Source: Sorex araneus
Taxonomy: Eukaryota; Chordata; Mammalia; Eulipotyphla; Soricidae
Length of the DNA: 64,000 nucleotides
NCBI RefSeq assembly: GCF_027595985.1
Contig: NC_073313.1
Span: forward strand, 81,260,494 to 81,324,493
Direction: 5' to 3'
Made by a program: the position numbers and the translations under genes. A model generated the notes under the pieces. It worked only from the letters and a program-made list of their open reading frames with translations, was not told where the DNA came from and searched no databases. Of this stretch, positions 63,031 through 64,000 are shown piece by piece (position 1 is the first letter of the stretch; the number at the start of each line of letters is the position of its first letter).

Positions 63031-63174
63031 CCCCCTGCCAATGGTATACTAATGGAATATTAGAGCATGTGACTTATTAGCATTGCCTTGGCTTTTCTAC
63101 TCTGCGTCATTCTCTGGGAATTCATCCTGCTCTTTGCATGTGTCAATAGAAGAGTTCATTTCTTCCCTTTGTGG

Positions 63175-63430
63175 TTGTTGCCATGATCTGGTGTTGCACA
63201 TGCTTGGTTATGGTGCTCACAGGGGTCACTCATACATTTTGGTTGCTGGGACACTTAGCTATGGTATTCACACTCACCGCTGCGGTGGCCTGGATATTGC
63301 ACACTTTGTTGTGGCACCAGGGACCCTAACAGCAGTGACACCAGATCTCTCTTACATACGTTGTGATGCCAGGGATGGAACTTGTGGCCTCAGTGTGCAA
63401 GGCAAGTACTTCAGCACTGAACCTCTGCCC
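63175..63430 (-). mobile_element. Degenerate SINE-like copy
   Basis: 'ttgttgtggcaccagggacc' and 'aggcaagtacttcagcactg' suggest an old reverse copy. Confidence 0.35.
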
Positions 63431-63453
63431 CACAAATAGTTTCTTTCTTTTAT

Positions 63454-63620
63454 TTTGCTTTTTTGGGTCACACCCAGTGATTCACAGGGGTTACTCCTGG
63501 CTTTTCACTCAGAAATTACTCCTGGCAGTGCTTGGGGGACTATATGGGATGCCAAGGATTGGACACGGGTCAGCCACATACAAGGCAAATGCCCTACACG
63601 CTGTGCTGTTGCTCTGTTCC
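63454..63620 (-). mobile_element. SOR-type SINE
   Basis: Full length, moderately diverged. Confidence 0.9.
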
Positions 63621-63804
63621 AGTTTATTTCTATTTTATGCCTGCACAGTCACTCATGGCAGGACTATAGCACAGTTGGTTGATCCATTTACCTGTTTATC
63701 TGGCTCTTGACCATACTCGTGTATTACAAAGAAATTATTATAAATATTCATATATAGTTTTTATGTGAATAGAAGTACTTGCTTGTCTGTACAAGAGGCA
63801 ATTT

Positions 63805-63975
63805 TTTTTTGCTTTTTGGGTCACACCCGGCAATGCACAGGGGTTGCTCCTGGCTCTGCACTCAGGAATTACCCCTGGCGGTACTCAAGGGACCATATGG
63901 GATGCTGGGAATCGAACCCGGGTTGGCCGCGTGCAAGGCAAACACCCTACCTGCTGTGCTATTGCTCCAGCCCCT
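63805..63975 (-). mobile_element. SOR-type SINE with TSD
   Basis: GTACAAGAGGCAATTT at 63789-63804 and 63976-63991, identical; near-consensus young copy. Confidence 0.96.
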
Positions 63976-64000
63976 GTACAAGAGGCAATTTGGGGGAGAT

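Noticed and set aside
1..64000. CRISPR arrays, operons, bacterial insertion sequences
   Set aside because: Repeats are dispersed retroposons with target duplications; there are no regularly spaced direct repeats and no prokaryotic gene structure.

Overview
This is a window of a mammalian nuclear genome, almost certainly from a red-toothed shrew (Soricidae, most likely Sorex). The main evidence is roughly 100 copies of one tRNA-derived SINE of about 170 bp, with Pol III A and B boxes and an A-rich tail, of the type known from shrews (SOR). Many copies have intact target-site duplications. A second, independent sign is a 5'-truncated RTE-clade LINE at 271-716. An RTE element of the common shrew (RTE1_Sar) has been reported as horizontally transferred between shrews and parasitic nematodes. 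There is no prokaryotic gene organisation, no CRISPR array and no rRNA or tRNA gene.

I can support only one real protein-coding gene: CCDC160 on the minus strand (X-linked in human, so this is probably X-chromosome sequence). It has a GC-rich promoter and CpG island at about 46.9-49.6 kb, a probable non-coding first exon ending at 48617, a small 55-nt exon at 47379-47433, an intron of about 8.4 kb, the main coding exon at 37919-38980, and a poly(A) signal at 37591-37596. The small exon carries an ATG that would splice in frame onto the main exon and add 20 residues to the N-terminus. The promoter holds an RFX-type X-box. The large intron is mostly a 5.3-kb almost pure polypurine tract (polypyrimidine in the transcript), broken by six SINEs.

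Layout: 0-34 kb is dense repeats. These are SINEs in both orientations, many 3' ends of L1 elements (each carrying a (GA)n stretch, several with 5' inversions), an RTE fragment, RTE-tailed composite elements and short unique stretches. A processed pseudogene (34.65-35.79 kb) sits inside a SINE. CCDC160 covers 37.6-48.8 kb. From 50 to 64 kb there are more SINEs, old MIR and L2 remnants, two same-orientation solo LTRs of one endogenous retrovirus family (53571-54211 and 56013-56659, each with its own 6-bp target duplication), and a long, old reverse-strand L1 (59.5-61.0 kb).

Most long open frames are artefacts of the polypyrimidine tract or of reading through SINEs. Element names are assigned by pattern recognition without database searches. 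Boundaries of diverged copies are good to about 10-20 bases.
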